Assembly (NCBI RefSeq): GCF_003130255.1
Contig: NZ_NRCN01000001.1
Span: forward strand, 1,482,501 to 1,546,500
Direction: 5' to 3'
Origin: Aggregatibacter kilianii
GTDB lineage: Bacteria > Pseudomonadota > Gammaproteobacteria > Enterobacterales > Pasteurellaceae
DNA: 64,000 bases
Positions within the stretch are counted from its first letter, which is position 1, and every line of letters starts with the position of its first letter. Shown here piece after piece: positions 47,565 through 57,648 of the stretch. Below the pieces are notes generated by a model, which was not told the origin of the DNA, did no database searches, and saw nothing but the letters and a program-made list of their open reading frames with translations. The translations under genes and the position numbers were made by a program.

Positions 47565-47615
47565 AATCTCACCGACAAAAATCGGCAAGGTTTAACTTAA
47601 TGATTAAAGGAGCAA

Positions 47616-47831
47616 ATGATGCAAAACGTAACCTTAAAAATTGATGGCATGACCTGTGGTGGTTGTGTGAAAAGCGTGACTCGCGTATTGAGTGAATTAG
47701 ATGGCGTGGTGCAAGCAGACGTAAGTTTGGAAAAAGCGCAAGCAGTCGTTAGTTTTGATGAAAATAAAGTACAACCGACAGTGTTAGTGGACGCCGTGGA
47801 AGATGCCGGGTTTGATGCCGAAGTGGCATGA
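47616..47831 (+). CDS. copZ: Copper chaperone CopZ
   Basis: A 71-residue HMA-domain (ferredoxin-like) metallochaperone with the Cu(I) site MTCGGC near residue 12. It delivers Cu(I) to the exporter CopA and to CueR. Two adjacent ATG codons (47616 and 47619) follow AAAGGAGCAA; either is possible. First gene behind the CueR promoter. Confidence 0.93.
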   Translation: MMQNVTLKIDGMTCGGCVKSVTRVLSELDGVVQADVSLEKAQAVVSFDENKVQPTVLVDAVEDAGFDAEVA

Positions 47832-47933
47832 GTTTTGTTTATTGCTTATTCATTGATGGCGCGCATCTCCTGATGCAGCCTTTTGATTGTTGCTTTGTTG
47901 TAAGCACGCGTTGGGAGGCGCGCGCTATCCGGG

Positions 47934-48044
47934 GTAAGTTTGGAAAAAGCGAAAGCGGTCGTTAGTTTTGATGAAAATAAAGTGCAACCGGCAGCGTTGG
48001 TGGAAGCCGTGGAAGATGCCGGGTTTGATGCGGCAGTGGTGTAA
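47934..48044 (+). pseudogene. Partial second copy of copZ
   Basis: Bases 47934-48044 encode the last 36 residues of a CopZ (VSLEKAKAVVSFDENKVQPAALVEAVEDAGF..), nearly identical to the 3' half of copZ at 47721-47831. The 5' half with the MTCxxC metal site is missing and there is no start codon at the break. The stretch before it (47832-47933) matches neither gene and includes GC-rich GGCGCGC segments. It is thus a truncated duplicate in the 321-base gap before copA. The rest of the gap (48045-48152) shows only an uptake sequence and the copA ribosome site. Confidence 0.88.
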
Positions 48045-48152
48045 TTTTTCTGCTTGTTAATGCGGCATGAAAATACTGTCTTATTTGACAGCGTAAAAAC
48101 GAGTTGAAAACCCACCGCACTTTTCTGTGAAAGGAAATAAAAAGAGGATGTT

Positions 48153-50312
48153 ATGCAAAAAGTCTCCCTTCAAATTGGCGGCATGACGTGTCAGTCATGT
48201 GCCAGTCGGATTGAAAAGGTGTTGAATAAAAAGGATTTTGTGCAGCAGGCGGGCGTGAATTTTGCCAGTGAAGAAGCGCAGATCACTTTTGATGAAAAGC
48301 AAACTTCCGTTGAACAGCTGATCCAAATTATTCAAAAGACCGGTTTCACGGCACAGCTCAAGCAAGAGCAGGCAGAGTTGCCGCAAGAGCAAAACATCTC
48401 GTGGCGGTTGATTTTATTGTGGCTGATTAACGTGCCGTTTTTAATCGGTATGTTCGGCATGATGCTGGGGCGGCATGATTGGATGTTGCCGCCGATGTGG
48501 CAAATGGTGTTAGCCACGATTGTGCAATTCGGCCTGGCGATTCCCTTCTATAAAAGTGCTTGGGGTAGTATTAAAGGTGGCTTGGCCAATATGGATGTGT
48601 TGGTCAGTCTTGGCACGCTCACCATTTATTTTTATTCCGTCTTTATGCTGTTTTATCTGCCACATATGAGCCACGATCATGCCTCGGAAAATATTTATTT
48701 TGAAGCCTCCGTCATGGTGTTGGGCTTTGTGAGTTTAGGAAAATTCTTAGAAGATCGTACCAAAAAGCACAGCCTAAATAGCCTTGGTTTATTGTTACAG
48801 CTGACGCCGAAACAGGTGCGCGTGCAACGTAACGGCGAATGGCAAACCGTGCCGTTAAATCAAATCCAAGTAGGCGAGTTGTTACGCGCTAACCAAGGTG
48901 AACGCATTGCAGCGGATGGCGTGGTGGAAGAGGGCACAGGCTGGTGTGATGAAAGCCATTTAACCGGCGAATCTGTGCCGGAAATGAAGACAACGACCAG
49001 TCGTGTGTTGGCGGGCGCGATGGTGACGGACGGCAGTTTGGTTTATCGCTCGCAACAGCTCGGAAGCCAAACGTTGCTCGGCGATATGATGAACGCTCTT
49101 TCTGAGGCGCAAGGCAGCAAAGCGCCTATTGCCCGTTTTGCCGACAAAGTGGCGGCAGTGTTTGTGCCAACGGTAATAGGCATTTCCTTGGTGACGTTTT
49201 TACTTACTTGGTGGCTTCAACAAGATTTGGTGACGGCTTTAATTCATGGGGTTGCGGTGTTGGTGATTGCCTGCCCTTGTGCTTTGGGCTTAGCCACGCC
49301 TGCGGCGATCATGGTTGGCATGGGCAAAGCAGTGAAGCAGGGCATTTGGTTTAAAGATGCTGCCGCTATGGAAGAATCCGCCCATGTGAATGCGGTGGTA
49401 TTGGACAAAACCGGCACGCTCACAGAAGGCAAACCGCAAGTAGTTGCTTTTTGGCAGGCGCAAAGTGCGGTCTATTCTGAAGATGAAATTTATGCGTTGG
49501 CGGCCGCCATTGAACAAAGCGCGACACATCCGCTGGCAAAAGCCCTTGTGCAAGCCGCGATGGCAAAAAATGTGGCGTTGCCTGCGGTGCAACATATCCA
49601 GGTCGAGGTGGGGCAGGGGATTCAAGGGGAGATTGAACATCTCGGCACGGTGAAAGTGGGGAAACCTGCCTATTGCGGTTTGACGTTACCGACCGATCTT
49701 GAACCGGTGTGGCAGATCGCTAGCATTGTGGCAGTCGCTGTAAATGACCAACCTATCGCCGCATTTGCCTTTGCGGACGCCTTAAAGGCGGATAGTCAAA
49801 AGGCAATTCAGCGTTTGCAGGTACATAATATCGATGTATATATCATGAGCGGCGATAATCCGAACGTAGTGCAATACATTGCTAATCAGCTTGGGATTCA
49901 ACATGCGCAGGGCAATATGTCGCCGCGAGATAAAGCAAGTGCGGTCAAAATTCTACAAGAAAATGGCAACGTGGTCGCCATGGTAGGGGATGGGGTGAAT
50001 GACGCGCCGGCATTGGCTGCAGCGAATGTGAGTTTCGCCATGCATGATGGTGCGGATGTGGCGCAACACAGTGCGTCGGCAACCCTGATGCAGCATTCTG
50101 TCAATCAGTTGGTGGATGCCTTACTGATCTCCCGCGCGACCTTGAAAAACATTAAACAAAATTTATTTTTTGCATTTATTTATAACGTGTTAGGCATTCC
50201 GTTAGCCGCATTGGGTTTGCTCAGTCCGGTGGTTGCAGGCGCGGCGATGGCGATGAGTTCTATTTCCGTATTAAGCAATGCGTTACGCTTGAAAAAGACG
50301 AAAATCACATAG
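48153..50312 (+). CDS. copA: Copper-exporting P1B-type ATPase
   Basis: A 719-residue Cu(I) efflux pump. It has one N-terminal HMA domain (MTCQSC, Cys13 and Cys16), a TGES actuator motif (271-274), the transmembrane CPC site (374-376) in ACPCALGLATP, phosphorylation Asp418 in DKTGTLTEG, and MVGDGVNDAPAL near the C-terminus. A short histidine-rich loop (HMSHDHASEN, 171-180) between helices may also bind metal. It protects against copper in phagocytes. Ribosome site is AAAGAGGATGTT. Transcribed with copZ from the CueR promoter, unless the gap between them uncouples it. Confidence 0.96.
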   Translation: MQKVSLQIGGMTCQSCASRIEKVLNKKDFVQQAGVNFASEEAQITFDEKQTSVEQLIQIIQKTGFTAQLKQEQAELPQEQNISWRLILLWLINVPFLIGMFGMMLGRHDWMLPPMWQMVLATIVQFGLAIPFYKSAWGSIKGGLANMDVLVSLGTLTIYFYSVFMLFYLPHMSHDHASENIYFEASVMVLGFVSLGKFLEDRTKKHSLNSLGLLLQLTPKQVRVQRNGEWQTVPLNQIQVGELLRANQGERIAADGVVEEGTGWCDESHLTGESVPEMKTTTSRVLAGAMVTDGSLVYRSQQLGSQTLLGDMMNALSEAQGSKAPIARFADKVAAVFVPTVIGISLVTFLLTWWLQQDLVTALIHGVAVLVIACPCALGLATPAAIMVGMGKAVKQGIWFKDAAAMEESAHVNAVVLDKTGTLTEGKPQVVAFWQAQSAVYSEDEIYALAAAIEQSATHPLAKALVQAAMAKNVALPAVQHIQVEVGQGIQGEIEHLGTVKVGKPAYCGLTLPTDLEPVWQIASIVAVAVNDQPIAAFAFADALKADSQKAIQRLQVHNIDVYIMSGDNPNVVQYIANQLGIQHAQGNMSPRDKASAVKILQENGNVVAMVGDGVNDAPALAAANVSFAMHDGADVAQHSASATLMQHSVNQLVDALLISRATLKNIKQNLFFAFIYNVLGIPLAALGLLSPVVAGAAMAMSSISVLSNALRLKKTKIT

Positions 50313-50383
50313 GCAAGTCATATTCAACTTGAGGAACTTCGGGCATAATAAGCGACATTTTGTTATGCAATAAGAAGAATAAC

Positions 50384-51229
50384 ATGTTGAATAAAATTGA
50401 TTTATGGCTGATGAATCATCAGCCTAATCCTCAGTTGAAAGGAATCAAACGTTTTTGGGTCGAGTTCTGGTTTTTCGGTTTGAAAGAAGCCCGAGCCTGT
50501 CTATTTGCCGGTGTGTTTTTTATCGCCATGTTCCTCATGCCGAAAAACGGTATTGCCGGCATTCCCCGTTACGATTTATTGTTAATTTTTGCTTTAGCGG
50601 TGCAATATCTGATGTTTCATTTCAAGCTGGAAACATTAGATGAAATCAAATCCATCACCCTGTTTCACCTCGTGGGTTTTGCTTTGGAATTGTTCAAAAC
50701 CTCCTCTTCGATTCAATCTTGGGCGTATCCTGATTTTGCTTACACTAAAATCTTCGGCGTGCCTTTATTCACAGGATTTATGTATGCCGCGGTAGGCAGT
50801 TATATTATTCAGGCGTGGCGTTTGTTTGGTTTGCAAATTCGCAGTCATCCGCCCTATGTTTTATCGACACTGACCGCAGTTCTCATTTATCTAAATTTTT
50901 TCACCCATCATTACATTGGTGATTATCGGTGGTATTTGGCGGCGTTCGCATTGGGGCTCTACGCCCGCACAGCGGTATATTTCACGCCTTATGATAAACC
51001 TCGCCGCATGCCGTTGTTACTGTCTTTTATGTTGATTGGTTTCTTTATTTGGTTAGCGGAGAATCTCGGCACGCTGATTGGCATTTGGCGCTATCCAAAT
51101 CAAATCGGTGCCTGGTCTTTGGTGCACGTGAGTAAGTGGAGCGCTTGGGCGTTATTGGTCGTCATGACATTTACCATCGTGGCAAATCTCAAACATATTA
51201 AGCAGACGATTCAGGTGTCGAGGGATTAG
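50384..51229 (+). CDS. DUF817 family membrane protein (YoaT-like)
   Basis: A 281-residue integral membrane protein with seven or eight transmembrane helices, belonging to DUF817. Typical segments are FWFFGLKEARACLFAGVFF, FKTSSSIQSWAYPDFAYTKIFGVPLFTGFMYAAVGSY and FFIWLAENLGTLIGIWRYPNQ. Function is unknown; conserved charged residues within helices hint at an enzyme or transporter. The ATG at 50384 is chosen because the upstream ATG at 50360 lacks a ribosome site. Not obviously linked to the copper genes. Confidence 0.85.
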   Translation: MLNKIDLWLMNHQPNPQLKGIKRFWVEFWFFGLKEARACLFAGVFFIAMFLMPKNGIAGIPRYDLLLIFALAVQYLMFHFKLETLDEIKSITLFHLVGFALELFKTSSSIQSWAYPDFAYTKIFGVPLFTGFMYAAVGSYIIQAWRLFGLQIRSHPPYVLSTLTAVLIYLNFFTHHYIGDYRWYLAAFALGLYARTAVYFTPYDKPRRMPLLLSFMLIGFFIWLAENLGTLIGIWRYPNQIGAWSLVHVSKWSAWALLVVMTFTIVANLKHIKQTIQVSRD

Positions 51230-51233
51230 GAAA

Positions 51234-51278
51234 GAAAAAAGTGCGGTCAAAAAACACAATGAATTTTGACCGCACTTT
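51234..51278. terminator. Bidirectional terminator of inverted uptake sequences
   Basis: Perfect 15-base arms, 51238-51252 (AAAGTGCGGTCAAAA) and 51264-51278, around an 11-base loop. It lies between the convergent DUF817 gene and clpX, one base from the clpX stop codon. Confidence 0.85.
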
Positions 51279-51279
51279 C

Positions 51280-52527
51280 TTATTCGTTGGAATAAATCAA
51301 TTCCGGAGATTGATTGTCGTTGATGACGCTTTCGTTGACCACCACTTTTTCTAATCCTTCTAAAGAAGGCAAGTCGTACATGGTGTCGAGCAAGACGCCT
51401 TCGATGATGGAGCGTAAGCCACGAGCGCCGGTTTTACGGGCAAGGGCTTTTTTCGCCATGGCGATTAAGGCTTCTTTGGTGAATTCCAGTTTCACGTCTT
51501 CCAAACCAAATAGCGCTTGATATTGTTTGCACAAAGCGTTTTTCGGTTCGGTCAGAATGCGTACAAGGGCTTCTTCATCTAATTCGCTTAACGGCGCAAC
51601 CACCGGTAAACGTCCGATAAATTCCGGGATTAAGCCGTATTTCATTAAATCGTCCGGTTCTACCTGTTTGAATAAATCCGTCAACGTGGCTTTGTCTTTT
51701 TCGCTCTTGATTTCTGCGCCGAAACCAATGGCAGTGGCGACGCTGGTGCGTTTTTCAATGACTTTATCCAAGCCGGCAAAAGCACCGCCGCAAATAAACA
51801 GAATTTTTGACGTATCAATGCGCAACATTTCCTGTTGCGGGTGTTTGCGTCCACCTTGTGGCGGAATAGAGGCGATAGTGCCCTCAATCAGTTTTAACAA
51901 GGCTTGTTGTACGCCTTCACCGGAAACATCACGGGTAATGGATGGATTTTCTGATTTGCGGGTGATTTTGTCGATTTCGTCGATATAGATAATGCCTTGT
52001 TCCGCGCGCTCAATGTCGTAATCACAGTTTTGTAGTAATTTTTGTAACACGTTTTCCACGTCTTCGCCCACGTAACCGGCTTCCGTCAAGGTGGTGGCAT
52101 CCGCCATAGCGAAAGGCACGTTTAACATACGCGCCATGGTTTCCGCTAAGAGGGTTTTACCGCTACCGGTCGGTCCGATAAGTAAAATATTACTTTTACC
52201 CAATTCTACATCATCGGTTTGATGTTTGGTGCGCAGACGTTTGTAGTGGTTATACACCGCCACCGCCAAGACTTTTTTCGCGTAATCTTGACCAATAACA
52301 TAATCGTCTAAATGGGCGCGGATTTTGTGAGGCGTCGGTAACTCCTGCTCTTTTGGCGTTTCCGCTTCAGCTTCTGTTTCTTCGCTATGTTCTTCATTAA
52401 GCAACATATCGTGACATAATTCGATACATTCATTACAAATGTAACCGGACGTGCCGGCGATTAATTTATTGACTTCCTCTTGTTCTTTGCCACAGAAAGA
52501 ACAATGCAATTCTTTATCTTTTGCCAT
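51280..52527 (-). CDS. clpX: ATP-dependent protease ATPase subunit ClpX
   Basis: A 415-residue AAA+ unfoldase that feeds substrates to ClpP. The N-terminal zinc-binding domain has CSFCGKEQ and CNECIELC, Walker A GPTGSGKT, Walker [11 protein letters not shown], sensor residues in [13 protein letters not shown], and a pore loop GYVGED. The linker is acidic ([18 protein letters not shown]). Length is close to the E. coli protein (424). It is the second gene of clpP-clpX, 9 bases after clpP. No lon gene follows. Confidence 0.97.
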   Translation of the reverse strand: MAKDKELHCSFCGKEQEEVNKLIAGTSGYICNECIELCHDMLLNEEHSEETEAEAETPKEQELPTPHKIRAHLDDYVIGQDYAKKVLAVAVYNHYKRLRTKHQTDDVELGKSNILLIGPTGSGKTLLAETMARMLNVPFAMADATTLTEAGYVGEDVENVLQKLLQNCDYDIERAEQGIIYIDEIDKITRKSENPSITRDVSGEGVQQALLKLIEGTIASIPPQGGRKHPQQEMLRIDTSKILFICGGAFAGLDKVIEKRTSVATAIGFGAEIKSEKDKATLTDLFKQVEPDDLMKYGLIPEFIGRLPVVAPLSELDEEALVRILTEPKNALCKQYQALFGLEDVKLEFTKEALIAMAKKALARKTGARGLRSIIEGVLLDTMYDLPSLEGLEKVVVNESVINDNQSPELIYSNE

Positions 52528-52536
52528 TTTTATCTC

Positions 52537-53118
52537 TTAACGTTTAGTGAACACTTCATCGACCAAGCCGTAATTTTGGGCTTCTTCGGCAGACATGAAG
52601 TTGTCGCGGTCGGTGTCTTTTTCAATGGTTTCAATGGGTTGTCCGGTGTGGAAAGCCAAGCGTTCATTTAAGGTGCTTTTAATTTTCAAAATTTCTTTGG
52701 CATGAATTTGAATATCCGATGCTTGTCCGCGGAAACCGCCGAGAGGTTGATGAATCATCACTCTAGCGTGAGGCAATGCGCCACGTTTGCCCGCAGCACC
52801 GCCGGCTAATAAAAAAGCCCCCATGGAACAGGCTTGCCCGATGCAAATGGTTCGTACATCAGGTTTGATGTATTGCATGGTATCGTAAATTGCCATGCCG
52901 GCGGTAACGGATCCGCCCGGTGAGTTGATATATAAATAGATGTCTTTATCGGGATCTTCCGATTCAAGGAAAAGTAGCTGTGCCACAATCAAGTTGGCCA
53001 TATTGTCTTCCACTTCACCGCTTAGGAAAATGACGCGATCTTTTAATAGACGGGAATAAATATCATAAGCGCGTTCGCCGCGGGAAGTTTGGTCAACGAC
53101 CATAGGAATTACACTCAT
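52537..53118 (-). CDS. clpP: ATP-dependent Clp protease proteolytic subunit
   Basis: A 193-residue serine protease forming tetradecamers. The catalytic triad is visible: Ser in [11 protein letters not shown] (about residue 98), His in VMIHQPLGG (about 123) and Asp near DTDRDNFMS (about 172). It works with ClpX. TGAGGAACAT precedes the ATG. The 249 bases between it and the upstream gene carry its promoter; TAGAAT on the minus strand (53242-53247) is a candidate -10. No trigger-factor gene is adjacent here. Confidence 0.97.
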   Translation of the reverse strand: MSVIPMVVDQTSRGERAYDIYSRLLKDRVIFLSGEVEDNMANLIVAQLLFLESEDPDKDIYLYINSPGGSVTAGMAIYDTMQYIKPDVRTICIGQACSMGAFLLAGGAAGKRGALPHARVMIHQPLGGFRGQASDIQIHAKEILKIKSTLNERLAFHTGQPIETIEKDTDRDNFMSAEEAQNYGLVDEVFTKR

Positions 53119-53367
53119 ATGTTCCTCAATGTTAGCTGATAGGTGAAAAAAGTGCGGTTAAAAAAAAGCAACGTTTTTTGCGCGTTGATTTTATGAATAG
53201 TGCCGCGGAAACCACGAGGTTTCGTCGAGAATGGGGGGTATTCTACCTGAAAATTTACCTTTGCTGAATTGCATTCGGACAAAAATAACAGTGCGGGTAT
53301 CCTTTGCAAAAAATTCGTTTGAAAAAATGACCGCACTTTGAAAGTGACCATGCCTAAGTTTATCGTA

Positions 53368-54969
53368 CTATTTTTTTGCAGGGTCATCTTTTAATGTGTT
53401 GTAGTCAACCAGCCCGCGCCAGTTAAATACTTTAATCGATTGTTTTTTCGGATTAAAAAAATCTTCTTGGCTTAAATGGCTTTCTTTAATGCCTAACCAT
53501 TGTGCAAAACCATGAATAAAGTTAAAAGCGCTTTGCGGATTTTTAATCATCGTTCTTTTCTTATCATCGCTGGAAAAACGAACAAACGGCACTTCGTAAC
53601 TTTGTTTGTATTCTTTATTATTTAACATGGAAAGATTTTTTCCTTCGCCTAAATGGGCTAAACCATGATCCGAAAAATAAATGACGGAATAGCTTTGGTT
53701 CTGTTCTTTCAGAATTGTATTAATCTCCGATAATAATGTGTCCGTTTGTTTTAAGGTGTCCAAATAACATGACATTTCTTGGCTGACTAAATGGAATTTC
53801 GGCGCTTCGCCATTTAAATGCGCACAAAATGTCGGATGGGAACCGATTAAATGTAAAACAATCAATTTGGTTTGATCTTTATCTTTCGCCAATAGCTGTT
53901 TTAACGGTTCCAATAATACGGTGTCCGGAGTGTTGCCGGAATCATAGCCGCCTTTTTTGGTAAAGAAATATTCATCAGCCTGAATACCGATACGCGATGC
54001 CATGGTGTCCCATTCGCCGACTTTACCTTGGTTGGATAGCCAATAGGTTTTGTAATGGGCAAGTTTGGCGAGAGAAATAATATTATCCGTGTAAACCGTC
54101 TCTTCATTATCATTGATAGAACGGTAGAGCGTGCGTTGTAAAGACGGTTGCGTGTTCGGGCCGGCGGCGACGTAAAGATTAAAAATCAAGCCATTCACTT
54201 GTTCCAAAAACGGCGTGGTTTTTTGTGGATAACCATATAATGACGTGTAATCACGACGCATACTTTCGCCGATAATTAACACATAATTTTGATATTTGGG
54301 CTCAACGGAAAGGATATTCCATTCCGGTGTTTTGGTTAATGCGTCGTTTAATAAATCCCGTTGGGTCAAATAGGTGTGATTGACTTTAAGGGTATTCGAA
54401 ATAAAACTGACAGGATAAAAATGAGAGGCTTTAAAAAAGTCCGCTATGCTAAATTCTTTTTCTTTATCGGTATTGGTGATTTCTTTTGAAACAGGTTGAT
54501 ATAAGGCAAATACGAGAAGAATAAGATAAATAAGATAATATGCCGATTTATTGTTTTTACTTGGTGTAATATGGCGGCTGATAAATAATAAAACAATAAA
54601 TAAAAGAAGATAAACGAAAGTGAAAATATAAATAGATAATGGCATTGCGCGAAAGAAACCTAAGGTTTCGCTAAAGTTGGTTTCATACACGGAGGCAATG
54701 ACGCCAATAGATGCCGGGCCATATAATATGCCTGAAGGGATGTAACCAAAGGCGATAACAAAAACAAAAATCAACGCAATCAGAAAGAATTTATTGCTGT
54801 GTTTTTTTAAAGTAAAAAGCAATAATCCCAATGCCAAAATGCTTAACGCGTTGGTGAGATAATTATCTAAAATTCCCAATGCAATGTGAGAAAGGAAAGC
54901 AAAGCTCAATAACAGTAAAACAAAAGTGAAATTGTGATAGAGAATGTGAGATTTTTTTAGCTGAGACAT
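53368..54969 (-). CDS. Phosphoethanolamine transferase (EptA/Lpt6-type)
   Basis: A 533-residue enzyme with an N-terminal membrane domain of five transmembrane helices (about 1-165) and a periplasmic sulfatase-like domain. Metal and nucleophile residues are visible: Glu in VLIIGESMRRDYTSLYG, the candidate Thr nucleophile in GPNTQPSLQR, IGSHPTFCAH, and FSDHGLAHLGEG. It moves phosphoethanolamine from phosphatidylethanolamine to lipid A, to the LOS core or to another envelope glycan; which acceptor is unclear. Modification changes resistance to cationic peptides. Divergent from gshF; the 231 bases between them are AT-rich and I see no operator. Confidence 0.9.
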   Translation of the reverse strand: MSQLKKSHILYHNFTFVLLLLSFAFLSHIALGILDNYLTNALSILALGLLLFTLKKHSNKFFLIALIFVFVIAFGYIPSGILYGPASIGVIASVYETNFSETLGFFRAMPLSIYIFTFVYLLLFIVLLFISRHITPSKNNKSAYYLIYLILLVFALYQPVSKEITNTDKEKEFSIADFFKASHFYPVSFISNTLKVNHTYLTQRDLLNDALTKTPEWNILSVEPKYQNYVLIIGESMRRDYTSLYGYPQKTTPFLEQVNGLIFNLYVAAGPNTQPSLQRTLYRSINDNEETVYTDNIISLAKLAHYKTYWLSNQGKVGEWDTMASRIGIQADEYFFTKKGGYDSGNTPDTVLLEPLKQLLAKDKDQTKLIVLHLIGSHPTFCAHLNGEAPKFHLVSQEMSCYLDTLKQTDTLLSEINTILKEQNQSYSVIYFSDHGLAHLGEGKNLSMLNNKEYKQSYEVPFVRFSSDDKKRTMIKNPQSAFNFIHGFAQWLGIKESHLSQEDFFNPKKQSIKVFNWRGLVDYNTLKDDPAKK

Positions 54970-55200
54970 CTAGTTTACCGGTTATGTTTTTTTATAAGGC
55001 AAAATTTTAGTCTCTTTGTTCCCTAAAATAAAGTATTTTCCTTGCAGTACATTAAGTTATAACTATCGTTTATGAGAAATTCGATTTTTTTATTTGCATT
55101 TAAGCCCATTAATTTTAATAATGTGGCTATTTTTTAGAAATTTATGCAAGTAAAACTGATTGAAATTGCTAGATTTCTGGTTTAGCTAAAAGGAAATATT

Positions 55201-57474
55201 ATGAAAATTCAGCAAGTTATTAGAGATAATCGTTTGGAGTTATTGTTTCAACAAGGCTCGTTCGGCATTGAAAAAGAAAGCCAACGTGTTCACGCAGACG
55301 GATCTATTGTGGTTACCGAGCACCCGAAATGTTTTGGCAGCCGTTCTTATCACCCTTATATTCAAACAGATTTTGCCGAAAGCCAACTTGAATTAATCAC
55401 TCCGCCCAATAAAAAAATTGAAGATAGCCTGCGTTGGTTATCTGCTATCCATGAAGTGGTGTTACGCTCTTTACCGGAGGACGAATTTGTTTTTCCCTTG
55501 AGTATGCCAGCCGGATTGCCACCGGAAGACCAAATCAAAGTGGCGCAATTGGAAAATCCGGCAGATGTGGCCTACCGTGAGCATTTAGTAGCGTCTTATG
55601 GCAAAAACAAACAAATGGTCAGCGGCATTCACTATAATTTCCAACTCGATCCAACCTTTATTCAACAGCTTTTCGCAGGGCAAAACACATATCAAAGTGC
55701 GGTGGATTTTCAGAACGATTTATATTTGAAAGTTGCCCGCAATTTCTTACGTTACCAATGGATTCTCGTCTATTTATTAGCTGCCACTCCAACCGTTGAC
55801 GCCAATTATTTCCGCAACGGCACGCCGTTAAAAGTAGGGCAGTATGTACGTAGTTTGCGTTCCAGCCGGTATGGTTATGTGAATGATCCAAGCGTGAAAG
55901 TGTCTTATGACAGCCTAAACGATTATGTGAATACCTTAGAACACGCGGTCAACAGCGGACAGCTTATTGCCGAAAAAGAATTTTATTCCAACGTGCGTTT
56001 GCGTGGCGCGAAACAGGCGCGTGAATTGCTACAAAATGGCATTCAATATTTGGAATTCCGTTTGTTCGATTTGAACCCTTTTGAAGCCTATGGTATTGCA
56101 TTAAATGACGCCAAATTTGTGCATTATTTTATTTTATTAATGGCGTGGCTGGACGAAGAATCCTTGGAAAGTGCGGTGGAATTAGGCAAAGAAAAATTAG
56201 CCCAAGTGGCATGGGAAAATCCATTGTCGGCAACGGCCTTCCAAGCGGAAGGGGAGCGCATTTTACAGCAATTGCTAGCGATGTTGACGGAAATTCATGC
56301 TGACGAGGAAATGGAATCTATCGTCAAAGAGAAATTGGCTCAGTTTGCTGATCCTAGTCAAACCCTTGGTGCCCGTTTGGTCAATGCCATCGAAGCGCAT
56401 GGCGGCTATCAAAAACTGGGCGCGGAACTGGCGATTCGTTACAAAAAACAAGCCTTTGAACGTTTTTATGCGTTGTCGGCTTTCGACAACATGGAACTTT
56501 CCACCCAAGCGCTGATGTTTGATGCCATTCAAAAAGGCCTAAAAATGGAGATTTTAGACGAGCGCGATCAGTTCTTAAGTCTGCAATTCGGCGACCACTT
56601 GGAATATGTGAAAAACGGCAACATGACCTCTCACGACAGCTACATTTCGCCACTCATTATGGAAAATAAAGTGGTGACCAAAAAAGTCTTGGCGAAAGCC
56701 GGCTTTAACGTGCCGCAAAGCGTGGAATTTACTAGCGTTGAACAAGCCGTGGCCAATTACGCTTTATTTGCAGGACGTGCCGTAGTGATTAAACCGAAAT
56801 CCACCAATTACGGTTTGGGCATCAGTATTTTCCAACAGGGTGTGTATGATCGTGAGGATTTTGCCAAAGCTATTGAAATTGCTTTCCGTGAAGATAAAGA
56901 AGTAATGGTGGAAGATTACCTCACTGGCACGGAATATCGTTTCTTCGTGCTAGGTGATGAAACGCTTGCTGTGTTGTTACGCGTGCCGGCGAATGTGATT
57001 GGCGACGGCGTGCATACGGTGGCGGAATTAGTGGCACAGAAAAACGATCATCTGTTGCGTGGCGATGGAAGCCGTACGCCATTGAAGAAAATTGCGTTGG
57101 GCGACATCGAACAGTTACAGTTAAAAGAGCAGGGCTTAACCGTTGATAGTGTGCCAGCAAAAGATCAGTTGGTGCAGCTACGTGCCAATTCCAACATCAG
57201 CACCGGTGGCGATTCTATTGACATGACCGACCAAATGCATCCAAGCTACAAAGCCTTGGCGGTCGGTATTACCAAAGCCATGGGCGCCGCTGTGTGTGGC
57301 GTGGATTTAATCATTCCCGATTTAACCAAACCCGCCGAGCCAAGTTTGCAATCTTGGGGCGTGATTGAAGCCAATTTCAACCCGATGATGATGATGCACA
57401 TCTTCCCGTACGCAGGACAATCCCGTCGGGTGACGCAAAATGTGCTGAAGATGCTTTTTCCGGAGTTGAAATAA
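55201..57474 (+). CDS. gshF: Bifunctional glutamate-cysteine ligase / glutathione synthetase
   Basis: A 757-residue fused enzyme making glutathione in two steps. The N-terminal half is a gamma-glutamylcysteine ligase (SFGIEKESQRVHADGS; LELITPP; EFRLFDLNPF). The C-terminal part from about residue 490 is an ATP-grasp domain (VVIKPKSTNYGLGISIF, VMVEDYLTGTEYRFFVLG, NANFNPMM-like VIEANFNPMMMM) acting as glutathione synthetase. This fusion is typical of Pasteurellaceae and some Firmicutes and replaces separate gshA and gshB. AAAAGGAAATATT precedes the ATG. Single gene with its own terminator. Confidence 0.96.
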   Translation: MKIQQVIRDNRLELLFQQGSFGIEKESQRVHADGSIVVTEHPKCFGSRSYHPYIQTDFAESQLELITPPNKKIEDSLRWLSAIHEVVLRSLPEDEFVFPLSMPAGLPPEDQIKVAQLENPADVAYREHLVASYGKNKQMVSGIHYNFQLDPTFIQQLFAGQNTYQSAVDFQNDLYLKVARNFLRYQWILVYLLAATPTVDANYFRNGTPLKVGQYVRSLRSSRYGYVNDPSVKVSYDSLNDYVNTLEHAVNSGQLIAEKEFYSNVRLRGAKQARELLQNGIQYLEFRLFDLNPFEAYGIALNDAKFVHYFILLMAWLDEESLESAVELGKEKLAQVAWENPLSATAFQAEGERILQQLLAMLTEIHADEEMESIVKEKLAQFADPSQTLGARLVNAIEAHGGYQKLGAELAIRYKKQAFERFYALSAFDNMELSTQALMFDAIQKGLKMEILDERDQFLSLQFGDHLEYVKNGNMTSHDSYISPLIMENKVVTKKVLAKAGFNVPQSVEFTSVEQAVANYALFAGRAVVIKPKSTNYGLGISIFQQGVYDREDFAKAIEIAFREDKEVMVEDYLTGTEYRFFVLGDETLAVLLRVPANVIGDGVHTVAELVAQKNDHLLRGDGSRTPLKKIALGDIEQLQLKEQGLTVDSVPAKDQLVQLRANSNISTGGDSIDMTDQMHPSYKALAVGITKAMGAAVCGVDLIIPDLTKPAEPSLQSWGVIEANFNPMMMMHIFPYAGQSRRVTQNVLKMLFPELK

Positions 57475-57488
57475 TATTCCAAGAACGC

Positions 57489-57518
57489 AAAGGCGAATCT
57501 GAGGATTCGCCTTTTTGT
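57489..57518 (+). terminator. Terminator of gshF
   Basis: AAAGGCGAATC (57489-57499) pairs with GATTCGCCTTT (57504-57514) around TGAG, then TTGTTT. Fifteen bases after the gshF stop. Confidence 0.88.
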
Positions 57519-57601
57519 TTGGCCTAAAAGTGCGGTCGTTTTTTGTCGCGTTTTTTCGTATGTAAAAACACGTGGAAAATCCACCGCACTTTGGGTAAAA
57601 G

Positions 57602-57634
57602 AAAACCGTCTTTGGAGGCAAAGACGGTTTTTGT
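57602..57634. terminator. Terminator at the end of the tad operon
   Basis: AAAACCGTCTTTG (57602-57614) pairs with CAAAGACGGTTTT (57619-57631) around GAGG. It lies 18 bases past the tadG stop (minus strand). A and T runs on both sides allow action in both directions. Two oppositely oriented uptake sequences lie near 57528 and 57586 just outside it. Confidence 0.85.
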
Positions 57635-57648
57635 TTATGAGCAATGTA

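Noticed and set aside
47846-48115. 89-codon minus-strand open frame between copZ and copA
   Set aside because: It is the reverse of the copZ half-copy and has no ribosome site or family resemblance.
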